Part shown: positions 15,762 through 22,925 of the stretch, one piece after another
Layout: each line of letters begins with the position of its first letter
Position numbering within the stretch: position 1 is the first letter of the stretch
Assembly (NCBI GenBank): GCA_036961345.1
Contig: JBALVT010000050.1
Coordinates: 1 to 22,925, forward strand
Source: JBALVT01 sp036961345
GTDB taxonomy: Bacteria; Pseudomonadota; Gammaproteobacteria; Pseudomonadales; Halieaceae
Length of the DNA: 22,925 bases
Reading direction: 5' to 3'
The notes under the pieces: generated by a model
What the model saw: the letters and a program-made list of their open reading frames with translations, nothing else
Database searches by the model: none
What the model was told of the DNA's origin: nothing
Position numbers and translations under genes: made by a program

Positions 15762-16586
15762 ATGCAAGAGAGATTGGAGAGCTTTGGCGGCCAGGGAAAG
15801 CCACTGCTTTTTGCCCACGCCAATGGTTATCCTCCTGGGAGTTACCGTCAGTTTATTGAACCGCTGCTGGAACATTGTGAGGTCACAGCCTATAAACACA
15901 GGCCCCTCTGGAGTGCCAGATTACCGCGCCGAAGGCTGAACTGGAATTATTTCGCCGACGATATGCTCAATACCATCAAGGCAAGCTTTGATGGGCCTAT
16001 ATGGGTGATGGGCCATTCTATGGGCGCAGTTATCGCTATGATTGCAGCGTCCAAAGCGCCGCGGCTTTTCCAGGGGCTGGTATTGATCGATCCGGTTTTT
16101 CTCCCCGGCAGGCACGCTTTTCGCATGCGGTTAAGTTCTGATGCCAAGCTCCGGTCTATGCCTATGATTCGAAAAACACTGAGTCGCCCCGATGTATTTG
16201 AAAATCATCAGGCAGCATTTGATTTCCACCGTGCCAAGAGACCGTTTGCCGCAATTTCTGATGAAGTACTTTGGGACTACATTCGCTCAGGCACCCGTAC
16301 CACGGGTGAAGGAACTCTGGAGTTGGCATTTGGCAAAGATTGGGAGGCGGGAGTCTATGCCTCACCACCCTGGGTTTGGCCGCGTCTGGCCCGTATGAAA
16401 ATGCCCACCCTGGGCCTGCGCGGAGAAACTTCCAATACGCTTACCAAAGAAGCTCTGAATCGATGGAGGCGCCTGCAGCCCAATGCACAATTACATACCT
16501 GCCCAGGAGGTCATCTTCTGCCGATGGAACAGCCGATCAGTACATCGGCTTATGTGATCGATTTTCTTTCCCGGCAGGGCGGTTAA
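15762..16586 (+). CDS. Alpha/beta hydrolase
   Basis: A 274-residue alpha/beta-hydrolase-fold enzyme. HANGYPPGSY at residues 20-29 corresponds to the oxyanion loop, WVMGHSMGAVIAM holds the nucleophile elbow with S86, LRGETS (E222) is the likely acidic residue, and GGHLLPMEQP supplies the catalytic His (H251). No signal peptide is present, so it is cytosolic. The substrate is unknown; esterase, lipase-like or haloperoxidase-like activity would all fit. A TTG at 15729 extends the frame by 11 residues but lies within a dyad; the ATG at 15762 is preferred, preceded by a weak GGGAAA. The stop shares one base with the next start (TAATG), so translation of the SpmAB-like protein is probably coupled to it. 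Confidence 0.88.
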   Translation: MQERLESFGGQGKPLLFAHANGYPPGSYRQFIEPLLEHCEVTAYKHRPLWSARLPRRRLNWNYFADDMLNTIKASFDGPIWVMGHSMGAVIAMIAASKAPRLFQGLVLIDPVFLPGRHAFRMRLSSDAKLRSMPMIRKTLSRPDVFENHQAAFDFHRAKRPFAAISDEVLWDYIRSGTRTTGEGTLELAFGKDWEAGVYASPPWVWPRLARMKMPTLGLRGETSNTLTKEALNRWRRLQPNAQLHTCPGGHLLPMEQPISTSAYVIDFLSRQGG

Positions 16587-17815
16587 TGTTACATCGTATC
16601 TGGCTGGGTTTTTTCCTGGTCGCCTTCCTGAGCGCGCTGTATCAATGGCTGATAGGAGGCGATGCAGACGTTTTTCAGCGAATGGTTACTGCGCTGTTTG
16701 ATATGGCCCGCCTATCGGTGGAACTTTCCATTGGTTTGATCGGTTTAATGGCTTTGTGGCTTGGAGTGGTAGCACTTGGGGAGGCCAGCGGGCTGATAAA
16801 CAAGCTGTCGCGACTTTTGTCGCCGTTGTTTACTCGTTTAATGCCCGAGGTGCCGCACGGCCATCCTGCTATATCGGCGATGACGCTGAATCTGTCCGCC
16901 AATATGCTGGGGCTGGATAATGCCGCCACGCCAATGGGGATTAAAGCCATGCAGGAACTGCAAACGCTTAATCCGAGCCCCGACACCGCCAGTAACGCGC
17001 AGATTCTGTTTCTTGTACTCAATACCTCGGCCGTTACTTTGTTTCCCATGACGATATTGCTCTACCGCGCGCAAATGGGTGCAACCGATCCAGCTTCCGT
17101 CTTTATTCCCATCTTGATAGCCACCAGTGCCTCCACATTAGCCGGTTTGTTGGCTACCGCCTGGGTACAAAATATCAATCTTCGAGATACCGTGGTGATG
17201 GCGTTTCTGTTGAGTGGTTTTGCCTTCCTGTTGGCGTTGATAGGGTGGCTTTCCACGCTTGGCGCTTCGGAGTTACAGCGGCAGTCTTCCCTGGTGAGTA
17301 ACCTGTCGATTATCACTCTGGTTATGGTGTTCTTACTGACGGCACATCGGCGAGCGGTTAATGTTTATGACACATTCATCGAAGGCGCCAAACAGGGGTT
17401 TCAGACAGCCATAAATATCATTCCCTATCTGCTTGCGATGCTGGTGGCCATAGGGGTATTTCGGGCCAGTGGTGCTATGGATATTGTTCTGGCCGCCCTG
17501 AGGGGTCTGGTCAACGCCGGGGGCTGGGATGCTCGCTGGGTAGATGCAATGCCGACGGCATTGATGAAACCCTTGTCGGGTTCCGGAGCCCGCGCAATGA
17601 TGATCGATACCATGAACAATTTTGGTGTGGATTCATTTCAGGGACGCTTGGCGGCAACGATGCAGGGCTCCACCGAGACCACGTTTTACGTTTTGGCGGT
17701 TTACTTTGGCTCGGTTGGCATACGTCATTCCAGACACGCGCTTGCCTGTGGCTTGACTGCCGACTTTGTTGGAATGCTGGCGGCGATTGCGGTAGCGTAC
17801 TGGTTTTACACCTGA
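16586..17815 (+). CDS. SpmA-SpmB fusion, nucleoside-recognition (Gate) domain membrane protein
   Basis: A 409-residue polytopic membrane protein with about eight to ten hydrophobic segments. The first half (VELSIGLIGLMALWLGVVAL, LSANMLGLDNAATPMGIKAM) is SpmA-like. The second half (AINIIPYLLAMLVAIGVFRA, MKPLSGSGARAMM, MQGSTETTFYVLAVYFGSVG) is SpmB-like. In Bacillus these are two proteins needed for spore core dehydration; here the two are one chain in a bacterium with no sign of sporulation, so the name does not describe the role. A transporter-like function is inferred from the shared Gate domain. The frame is open upstream to 16340, but that stretch is inside the hydrolase gene; the ATG at 16586 overlaps the hydrolase stop. 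Confidence 0.9.
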   Translation: MLHRIWLGFFLVAFLSALYQWLIGGDADVFQRMVTALFDMARLSVELSIGLIGLMALWLGVVALGEASGLINKLSRLLSPLFTRLMPEVPHGHPAISAMTLNLSANMLGLDNAATPMGIKAMQELQTLNPSPDTASNAQILFLVLNTSAVTLFPMTILLYRAQMGATDPASVFIPILIATSASTLAGLLATAWVQNINLRDTVVMAFLLSGFAFLLALIGWLSTLGASELQRQSSLVSNLSIITLVMVFLLTAHRRAVNVYDTFIEGAKQGFQTAINIIPYLLAMLVAIGVFRASGAMDIVLAALRGLVNAGGWDARWVDAMPTALMKPLSGSGARAMMIDTMNNFGVDSFQGRLAATMQGSTETTFYVLAVYFGSVGIRHSRHALACGLTADFVGMLAAIAVAYWFYT

Positions 17816-17835
17816 CCCACATTAAGGATAATTCG

Positions 17836-18858
17836 ATGGGCGATACACCCCTGACAGAACACTCACTACTGGCGACCTTTGTATTGCCAATTGCTCAGGC
17901 CTTGCGTCTGCAGGGTATCGAGCCCATCGACGTCATAGAGGGCGCGGGCATAGATCCCGCAGCGGTTATCAACCCAGATCGCCGCGTTCCGCTGTCGAAC
18001 ATGCAGTCGTTAATGCACGAATGTGTTGAGTTAACCGGTGATGAGGCGTTTGGCCTGCTGGCGGCAGAACAATTGCAACCGCAGGTTCTGCACGGTCTGG
18101 GTCTGGCCTGGTTGGCCAGCGATACCGTTTATGATGGTCTGCGTCGCACTGTTCGTTTCTGCACCTTCATGGCGACCCACGCGGATATAACGCTCGAAGA
18201 GGAGGGGCCCTTCGTGCACTTGAACCTGGGACAGACTGCGATGCCCGAGATGACTGAGCCAGCCCTCGGTGACTTTATGGTGGGTATGCTGGTGCGTATG
18301 TGTCAGCTTACGCTTGGACAATTTATTGCCCCGGTAAGAATCGAGCTCGAACGAGCGGAGCCAGAAGCACCCGAACGCTGGGAGTACATGCTCAGTGCCA
18401 GGGTGCAATTTGCCAGTTCGGCGTCGCGCATGACCTGGTCGCTATCGGATATATTGGAGCCTCTTGCCACCGGGAATCCGGCACTGGCAAAAATTAATGA
18501 CGAACAAACCCAGGCTTATCTCGATAGTCTCCTGTCGCCGAGCGTCTCCCGGGAGGTGGTGGTCAAAATCCTGCAAATTCTAGCGGATGGTCCTCCAAAC
18601 CAACAGCAGATTGCCGACGCCATGAATGTCAGTAATCGTACTTTGCAGCGTAAGCTCAAGGAGGAGGGTACCAGCTTCATGGATTTACTAAACGACACAC
18701 GTCTACAGTTAGCTCGCCGGTATCTTAGCCACCCCGGACGGTCTGTCCTTGAAACGGCTTACTTGCTGGGCTTTTCCGAGCCAAGCACATTTTCCCGTGC
18801 ATTCAAACGCTGGACAGGTAGCTCGCCGGCAGATTATAGGCAACTCAACCGGGAATAA
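17836..18858 (+). CDS. AraC-family transcriptional regulator
   Basis: A 340-residue regulator. Residues about 20-210 match the N-terminal ligand-binding domain of the OruR/ArgR-like AraC group (Arabinose_bd type): IDVIEGAGIDPAAVINPDRR and ELTGDEAFGLLAAEQ. The C-terminal double helix-turn-helix is clear: QQQIADAMNVSNRTLQRKLK for the first, and SVLETAYLLGFSEPSTFSRA with FKRWTGSSPADYR for the second. AAGGA sits 8 bases before the ATG. It begins 20 bp after the SpmAB-like gene on the same strand, so may share its transcript. It could regulate the hydrolase operon or lipid-metabolism genes to the left; the target is unknown. Confidence 0.95.
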   Translation: MGDTPLTEHSLLATFVLPIAQALRLQGIEPIDVIEGAGIDPAAVINPDRRVPLSNMQSLMHECVELTGDEAFGLLAAEQLQPQVLHGLGLAWLASDTVYDGLRRTVRFCTFMATHADITLEEEGPFVHLNLGQTAMPEMTEPALGDFMVGMLVRMCQLTLGQFIAPVRIELERAEPEAPERWEYMLSARVQFASSASRMTWSLSDILEPLATGNPALAKINDEQTQAYLDSLLSPSVSREVVVKILQILADGPPNQQQIADAMNVSNRTLQRKLKEEGTSFMDLLNDTRLQLARRYLSHPGRSVLETAYLLGFSEPSTFSRAFKRWTGSSPADYRQLNRE

Positions 18859-18979
18859 CGCGTTTGTCACAGGTGTTTCAAAGTGTGTCGCCAAGAACCA
18901 TGGAGTTGGCGCTTCTGGCCATCCGGTTGTGAGGGTCAAGCGGGTATCCTTGTTACCATCTTTCAAGGAGGCACGTACC

Positions 18980-19234
18980 ATGGGAAGTCCACTTATTGTA
19001 TTTACTGATAAAGTCATGCGGATGATAAAGTCAGCGGTTTACCTGGCGATGCGCGTGGGTTGTCGGCCGGGAGCTACTACTACCGATATCAGTCATTTTT
19101 TGGCCAGTTTTGGCGCCAAAGACAAAACCCTCTACCATGAAGGTGTCATCGAAAGAGTTTTGTTCGATTTGCAAACTGATGGCAAAGTAACAAGTTCAGG
19201 CGCACGTTGGTATGTTGTGGGAGTGCCCGGGTGA
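18980..19234 (+). CDS. Small hypothetical protein, 84 residues
   Basis: I do not recognise this protein. The start is well supported: a full AAGGAGG at 18965-18971 lies 8 bases before the ATG. The sequence is basic with a helical N-terminal part (IKSAVYLAMRVG), a TTTDISHFLASFG stretch like a helix-turn-helix, and a final GKVTSSGARWYVVG typical of a wing; a small winged-helix fold is a guess. The frame is open far upstream, into the AraC gene, but that portion is a shadow. No partner gene is evident; the AraC gene ends 121 bp upstream and the UspE-like gene begins 145 bp downstream. Nested inverted repeats begin at its stop. Confidence 0.7.
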   Translation: MGSPLIVFTDKVMRMIKSAVYLAMRVGCRPGATTTDISHFLASFGAKDKTLYHEGVIERVLFDLQTDGKVTSSGARWYVVGVPG

Positions 19235-19285
19235 AGCCCATAAGGGTGTCATTAGTCGAAGTATGATGACATCTGGGCACCCGGG
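19226..19285 (+). terminator. Nested inverted repeats after the 84-residue gene
   Basis: CCCGGGTG (19226-19233, overlapping the stop codon) pairs with CACCCGGG (19278-19285), and inside it TGTCAT (19247-19252) pairs with ATGACA (19266-19271). A moderately T-rich stretch (ATTTATTTT) follows. This could be a terminator of unusual size or a structured mRNA end. Confidence 0.45.
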
Positions 19286-19317
19286 GCGATTTATTTTCCG
19301 CTAATTGCCTTTCCCTA

Positions 19318-19372
19318 CTGCCCAGAAACTCCGCAGACCTCTATAATTTGTCCCACATTGCATAATAAGGAG
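19318..19372 (+). promoter_or_regulatory. Putative promoter and ribosome site of the UspE-like gene
   Basis: A consensus TATAAT at 19342-19347 is preceded by C and lacks a good -35 (the bases at the right distance read CTGCCC). That pattern is compatible with a sigma-S-dependent promoter, which would suit a stress gene. AAGGAG at 19367-19372 is well placed for the ATG at 19380. Confidence 0.4.
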
Positions 19373-19379
19373 CAGATAT

Positions 19380-20252
19380 ATGGGCAAGATCCTGGTGATA
19401 GCGGATATCAATGACACTTGTGTAGCCACACCCAGAGGCCTGCAGTTGGCTCAGAAACTAGGCCATTCGGTGGAAGTGATTGCGTTCACACATGTCCCTA
19501 TGGGGCGTTTGAAAATCACAGCCAGCGAGCAAAAAGCCATGAAAATGCAGCTAATGGCAGCCCGGGAAAAGACTGTGCAGGCGCGCATCGACAAATTTGC
19601 CCAGCCCGGACAGAAGGTCAGCTTAAAGGTTGTCTGGGAAAAAGATATCAATCACTGGGTGTTAAAACACCGGGCCAAGAGTTGGGAAATGGTGGTAAAA
19701 ACGGGTCAGCGCAAGGCGGCCATACGTTTTGCCTCAGTCGATTGGCAGCTTATAAGGGAGTGCGCAGCTCCGGTACTTATTGTTGCTGAGAAAAAATGGC
19801 ACCGTACACGGCCTATTCTGGCGGCCATCGATCTTGGCAGTTCGGTAAAGGAAAAAATGCAGTTGAATCAGCAGATAATCGCCACGGCTAAAATCTTGGC
19901 GCATGCACTGGACGCCGAACTGAAGCTTATTTGTGCCATTGAAATACCTACCTTGCTTGCCGATCTGGACCTCATTGATCCAATCGCCTATGTGAGAGAG
20001 GCGAAGGAGGAGATGGCACTCGCTCTTGAGCAACTGGCGGCGGCTAACGATCTTCCCAAAAGCATCTTTAAAATAAAGCGGGGTCCGGTCGAGAAAGTGA
20101 TTACCAGCTATGCAGCCAAGCAAAGAGCGCAACTGGTTGTGATGGGTACAGTTGGGCACAGTGGCGTCCGAGCGCGTCTGTTAGGCAATACCGCAGAGGC
20201 GGTTTTAAGGCACCTGAAAACGGATGTTTTGGCGCTAAAATTAGAAAATTAA
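19380..20252 (+). CDS. uspE: Universal stress protein, UspE-like, two tandem Usp domains
   Basis: A 290-residue protein of two Usp domains (about 1-140 and 145-290). The first has lost the nucleotide loop (VVKTGQRKAAIRFASVDWQL). The second keeps the glycine pattern of the ATP-binding Usp type, GTVGHSGVRARLLGNTAEAV. This combination, with the SVDWQLIRECAAPVLIV segment, resembles E. coli UspE (316 residues), which is linked to motility, aggregation and stress survival. It is cytosolic. It has its own likely promoter and a following region with hairpins, so it looks monocistronic. Confidence 0.9.
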   Translation: MGKILVIADINDTCVATPRGLQLAQKLGHSVEVIAFTHVPMGRLKITASEQKAMKMQLMAAREKTVQARIDKFAQPGQKVSLKVVWEKDINHWVLKHRAKSWEMVVKTGQRKAAIRFASVDWQLIRECAAPVLIVAEKKWHRTRPILAAIDLGSSVKEKMQLNQQIIATAKILAHALDAELKLICAIEIPTLLADLDLIDPIAYVREAKEEMALALEQLAAANDLPKSIFKIKRGPVEKVITSYAAKQRAQLVVMGTVGHSGVRARLLGNTAEAVLRHLKTDVLALKLEN

Positions 20253-20270
20253 TTTATTGCGGCAAAAAAT

Positions 20271-20298
20271 TTGCATTTTCCTGAAATCGGGCTACTTT
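20271..20298 (+). promoter_or_regulatory. Possible sigma-70 promoter for the candidate small RNA
   Basis: TTGCAT at 20271-20276 and TACTTT at 20293-20298 are separated by 16 bp. A start near 20305 would place the first stem-loop at the 5' end of a transcript that finishes at the terminator ending at 20412. Confidence 0.3.
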
Positions 20299-20303
20299 TT
20301 GAT

Positions 20304-20412
20304 AAGCACGTTGTTCCCTAACTCGTGCTGATACGTCCCCTGGCCAGCGTTTCTGCCCCGAAACAAATGGCCATTTAGGCCCGCACTTCCCCAAAAGTGA
20401 CGGGCTTTTTTT
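20304..20412 (+). ncRNA. Candidate small RNA of about 110 nt
   Basis: This protein-free interval shows three stem-loops in a row. AGCACG (20305-20310) pairs with CGTGCT (20324-20329). TGGCCA (20341-20346) pairs with TGGCCA (20368-20373), with TTTC/GAAA pairing inside. The third is the terminator hairpin at 20379-20412. It is bounded by a possible promoter at 20271-20298. It could instead be a structured 3' UTR of the upstream stress gene, with a 3'-UTR-derived RNA. I do not recognise an Rfam family. Confidence 0.4.
20379..20412 (+). terminator. Rho-independent terminator
   Basis: GCCCG-CACTT pairs with AAGTG-A-CGGGC (one bulged A) around a short CCCCAA loop, followed by seven T. This is a strong intrinsic terminator for rightward transcription, 127 bases past the UspE-like stop. 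Confidence 0.85.
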
Positions 20413-20596
20413 CGTTATAAAACAATGAAATATATTATTATTTTAAACCGGTTTCTAGAACTGGAGCTCACTGGTTAACGGCGCTGGCGCCAATGGTTAT
20501 GCTGCTGGCGCACAGGGCAATGTTGAACAGCGCGCATTTTCCGTATTATTTCTCTCATCGCTTGGACCTACAAACCAAAGCATAGGAGAGTGCAAC
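20413..20596 (+). promoter_or_regulatory. Upstream region of the 132-residue gene
   Basis: After the terminator an AT-rich stretch leads to a perfect palindrome AAACCGGTTT (20444-20453). Two imperfect copies of a GGTTA...GCTGGCGC unit follow, near 20473-20490 and 20495-20511. TTGAAC at 20523-20528 and TATTAT at 20544-20549, 15 bp apart, are a possible promoter. AGGAGA just ahead of the ATG is the ribosome site. A 30-codon frame at 20493-20585 ends on the ribosome site, but has no Shine-Dalgarno of its own. Confidence 0.3.
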
Positions 20597-20995
20597 ATGC
20601 ACGAGTTGGTAACGAGAATCAGAAAACCCGAACTGTGTTATGTGTTCGCGAAAAATGCGACATCCAGGGGTTATCCCGAGTTAGCCGTACAGGCCTACCG
20701 GCGAGCCGTGGATCTGCGGGCCGAGCAACATGAGGCCCGCTCCGGCGCTGAAGAGGCCGCTTTGCGCTCAATCTACGCTTATGAAGAGGCGCTGAGTTTT
20801 GCCAAGGGGAAGCGAACTCGGGCTACGGGTACCTGGCAGTTGGTTAACAAACACGGCATTTTTCCAGCGCTGTCGAAACGCGTAGGCGCCCGTGGCGTTG
20901 AAGATGTAAAACCCGTGCTCAAAGAGCTGGGAATGGAAGACTACAGTTTTGACGCGGTTCGCGAAGCATTCCCCGATGAATTCGTCGCGAGCTGA
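20597..20995 (+). CDS. Hypothetical protein, 132 residues, TPR-like N terminus
   Basis: I do not recognise the family. It is a soluble, highly charged protein without signal peptide. Residues about 14-65 (CYVFAKNATSRGYPELAVQA and AYRRAVDLRAEQHEAR) look like one or two helical TPR-like repeats. A conserved-looking basic centre, KRTRATGTWQLVNKHGIFPA, is followed by an acidic C terminus. The basic part resembles a small DNA- or RNA-binding helix set, but that is only an impression. AGGAGA lies 8 bases before the ATG. The gene stands alone: a terminator closes the region upstream and another follows its stop, so it is probably transcribed by itself. Position next to ppk1 and the stress gene hints at a stress context. 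Confidence 0.8.
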   Translation: MHELVTRIRKPELCYVFAKNATSRGYPELAVQAYRRAVDLRAEQHEARSGAEEAALRSIYAYEEALSFAKGKRTRATGTWQLVNKHGIFPALSKRVGARGVEDVKPVLKELGMEDYSFDAVREAFPDEFVAS

Positions 20996-21014
20996 GCCAC
21001 CGAATCCCTACTTT

Positions 21015-21040
21015 ACCCGGCTATAGGCCGGGTTTTTTTT
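21015..21040 (+). terminator. Rho-independent terminator of the 132-residue gene
   Basis: ACCCGG (21015-21020) and CCGGGT (21028-21033) form a stem with loop CTATAGG, followed by a run of eight T. It starts 19 bases after the stop. Confidence 0.9.
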
Positions 21041-21128
21041 GTCTTTAATAAGTTTGCGGTTACTCCCAAATCCCATAAGCTGTTAATGTCCGAGCTTAAC
21101 GTTTTGTTCTAAGGCTTCTGGATGCTAT

Positions 21129-22925
21129 ATGCCCAACCCGATTAAAACCCGCCTGGCTGACCTTGACGACAACCTGTTTATTCCACGCGAGCTCAGCTGG
21201 CTGTCGTTTAATGCGCGTGTATTGCAAGAAGCGGCTGATGATTCGGTGCCGATTATTCAGCGTTTGCGGTACCTGGGGATTTTTTCCAACAACCTCGATG
21301 AGTTTTTTCGAGTGCGTGTGGCTGAAGTACGCCGATTAATCTCCGTTGCCACGGCCCAGAACAAGCAACAATCCAAGGACTTGTTAAAAACGATTCAGGA
21401 CCAGGTAGTGGTGCTGCAAGCGGAGTTCGACAAGACCTATGATCAGGTTATCAAAGGGCTGCAGGCCCGGCGTATTTACATGATCAACGAAGGGCAAATG
21501 GACGATGGGCAGGCAGCCTTTGTACAGGAGTATTTTACCGGCACCGTGTTGCCGGAACTCGAACCCATTCTTCTTTTAGAATCAGTGCCTATACCCATTC
21601 TCGCAGATGAATCTATTTACCTGGCCGTTGATATTCGTTCCCAAGAGGGCTATCACTACGCCATAGTGGAAGTGCCTACTGACCGGCTCGATAGATTTGT
21701 AGAAATTCCCCGCAAACGTGGCAAGGGCGGCAAGGTTTTTATGGCGCTGGATAATATAATACGCGCCTGTCTGCCGCAGATGTTTAGAGGCGTTATCGAG
21801 ATAGATGCCGCCCAGGCTTATTGTTTCAAATTCTCTCGAGATGCTGAGCTGGAAATAGATACTGGCATTAGCCAAAGTTTGATCGACAAAATGGCCAGTA
21901 GCCTTAAGCAGCGTCGCAAGGCGGATGCGGTTCGTTTCGTGTATGACAGCGCGATGCCTGAGCGCCTGTTGGATCATATTCGGTCGAGGCTCAATGTTGG
22001 TAAGTACGACAGTCTTATCGCCGGCGGGCGCTATCACAACTCCAAGGATTTTATTTCCTTCCCGAATGTGGGCCCTCGTTACCTCGAGTTCAAACAGCAG
22101 CCTCCGATTCGTATACCTCGTCTTGATGGGAGCGAGAGTATCTTCGATTGCATCAAGGCCCAGGACGTTTTTCTTTACTATCCTTATCACCCTTTTGACT
22201 ATGTTACTGACCTTCTTAAAACAGCTGCGCTTGACCCCAATGTAACGGATATAAAAATATGTCTTTACCGTGTAGCGGAGGACTCTCGAATAGTCGATGC
22301 ATTACTAAACGCTGTGCAAAATGGCAAGCGTGTCTTGGCAGTTGTCGAATTGGCGGCTCGTTTCGATGAAGAGGCTAACATCGGCTGGGCCCAGCGTCTT
22401 ACCGATGGCGGCATAAAAGTTATTTTTGGAATTGAGGGTTTGAAGGTTCACAGCAAGATCATGCTGATAGAGCGCAGAGAAGGATCTACAGTTCGCTATT
22501 ACAGCCACATTGGCACAGGGAACTTCAATGAAAAAACGGCGCGTTTGTATACCGATTTCAGCCTTATTACTCAGGACCAAAACGTGGGTAAGGATATTTA
22601 TAATGTCTTCGATTTCTTGCAATATAATTACAAACGACCCAAATACCGCCAGTTGATGGTATCACCGCATTCAACCCGTTCCGGAATTGTTGAGCTTATC
22701 GATCAGGAAATTGAGAATGCCCAGGCCGGATACCCCGCGTCCATGACCCTGAAATGTAACAATCTGGTCGACAAACAAATGGTGATGAAACTCTATGAAG
22801 CCAGCGCTGCCGGCGTAGAAATAAAACTGATTATTCGCGGAATGTGTTCGCTTCTGCCTGGAGTGGAGGGAACTTCAGACAATATTAAAGGGATTAGTAT
22901 TGTTGACAGGTATCTTGAGCACCCG
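21129..22925 (+). CDS. ppk1: Polyphosphate kinase 1, 3' end beyond window
   Basis: 599 residues of Ppk1 are present, open to the right edge; the full enzyme is about 690-740. It polymerises the terminal phosphate of ATP into inorganic polyphosphate reversibly, at the membrane periphery. The N-terminal domain is standard (FIPRELSWLSFNARVLQEAA, IFSNNLDEFFRVRVAEVRR). H441 in GLKVHSKIMLIERR corresponds to the autophosphorylated E. coli H435. GTGNFNEKTARLYTDF and the last residues DRYLEHP, with H598 corresponding to H592, follow; the window ends just after it. YYPYHPFDYVTDLL is also conserved. The remaining C-terminal domain is outside. The ATG at 21129 has only a distant AAGG ahead of it. A terminator at 21015-21040 separates it from the upstream gene, so it has its own promoter. 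Confidence 0.96.
   Translation, partial: MPNPIKTRLADLDDNLFIPRELSWLSFNARVLQEAADDSVPIIQRLRYLGIFSNNLDEFFRVRVAEVRRLISVATAQNKQQSKDLLKTIQDQVVVLQAEFDKTYDQVIKGLQARRIYMINEGQMDDGQAAFVQEYFTGTVLPELEPILLLESVPIPILADESIYLAVDIRSQEGYHYAIVEVPTDRLDRFVEIPRKRGKGGKVFMALDNIIRACLPQMFRGVIEIDAAQAYCFKFSRDAELEIDTGISQSLIDKMASSLKQRRKADAVRFVYDSAMPERLLDHIRSRLNVGKYDSLIAGGRYHNSKDFISFPNVGPRYLEFKQQPPIRIPRLDGSESIFDCIKAQDVFLYYPYHPFDYVTDLLKTAALDPNVTDIKICLYRVAEDSRIVDALLNAVQNGKRVLAVVELAARFDEEANIGWAQRLTDGGIKVIFGIEGLKVHSKIMLIERREGSTVRYYSHIGTGNFNEKTARLYTDFSLITQDQNVGKDIYNVFDFLQYNYKRPKYRQLMVSPHSTRSGIVELIDQEIENAQAGYPASMTLKCNNLVDKQMVMKLYEASAAGVEIKLIIRGMCSLLPGVEGTSDNIKGISIVDRYLEHP

Noticed and set aside
15646..15939. 97-codon plus-strand frame
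   Set aside because: It starts in the avtA/hydrolase gap and runs through the hydrolase gene in another frame; no ribosome site or protein-like pattern.
16340..16585. Upstream extension of the SpmAB-like frame
   Set aside because: It runs inside the hydrolase gene in another frame; the ATG at 16586 fits a TAATG junction and a membrane-protein start.
18749..18979. 77-residue extension of the 84-residue small protein
   Set aside because: It overlaps the AraC gene in another frame, and the full AAGGAGG points to the ATG at 18980.
20493..20585. 30-codon frame before the 132-residue gene
   Set aside because: No Shine-Dalgarno and no recognisable sequence; ending on the ribosome site could be chance.
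21074..21102. Possible Pho box upstream of ppk1 (CTGTTAATGTCC...CTTAAC)
   Set aside because: Only partial resemblance to the CTGTCAT repeat consensus, with the second half poor; not enough to claim PhoB control.

Overview
The window looks like chromosome from a free-living, probably marine, gammaproteobacterium. The avtA, purU, ppk1 and UspE-like genes are of gammaproteobacterial type, and the mix of a CYP153-type P450, sulfotransferases, DUF1214, DUF2855, a PrpE/ACSS3-like acyl-CoA synthetase and an SDR is common in hydrocarbon- and lipid-degrading marine lineages (Cellvibrionales/Halieaceae/Spongiibacteraceae-like; this placement is inference). No rRNA, tRNA, CRISPR, IS element or phage gene was seen. 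Most of the sequence is coding and base composition looks even.

Layout. 1-1188 (-): 5' part of a TPR-sulfotransferase, cut by the window edge. 1347-2216 (+): purU. 2241-4675 (-): a sulfotransferase followed by a DUF1214-type protein, with overlapping stop and start. 4676-4870: divergent promoter region with two dyads. 4871-7509 (+): a DUF2855 protein and a phospholipase D lipoprotein, 2 bp apart. 7706-10554 (+): an SDR and a PrpE/ACSS3-like acyl-CoA synthetase. 10523-15573 (-): CYP153-like P450, PlsC-like acyltransferase, a one-chain PyrD-PyrK-type oxidoreductase, and avtA. 15762-17815 (+): an alpha/beta hydrolase coupled by a 1-base overlap to an SpmA-SpmB fusion membrane protein. 17836-18858 (+): AraC-type regulator. 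18980-19234 (+): an 84-residue orphan. 19380-20252 (+): UspE-like stress protein. 20253-20596: no protein gene, but three consecutive stem-loops ending in a strong terminator, a candidate small RNA. 20597-20995 (+): unknown 132-residue protein with its own terminator. 21129-22925 (+): ppk1, cut by the right edge just after its second active-site histidine.

How it fits together. The central 10 kb can be read as a module for a hydrophobic substrate: terminal hydroxylation (CYP153), alcohol oxidation (SDR), CoA activation of a short acid, and sulfotransfer, with lipid-remodelling enzymes (PLD lipoprotein, acyltransferase) alongside. A near-identical 12-bp sequence occurs in the sulfotransferase/DUF2855 divergent region and upstream of the SDR, where a 9-bp core is directly repeated. 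This hints at one regulator for both. The right end holds stress and phosphate-storage functions (UspE-like, Ppk1). The most unusual items are the PyrD-PyrK fusion with an altered active-site loop, the candidate small RNA downstream of the usp gene, and the shared promoter motif.
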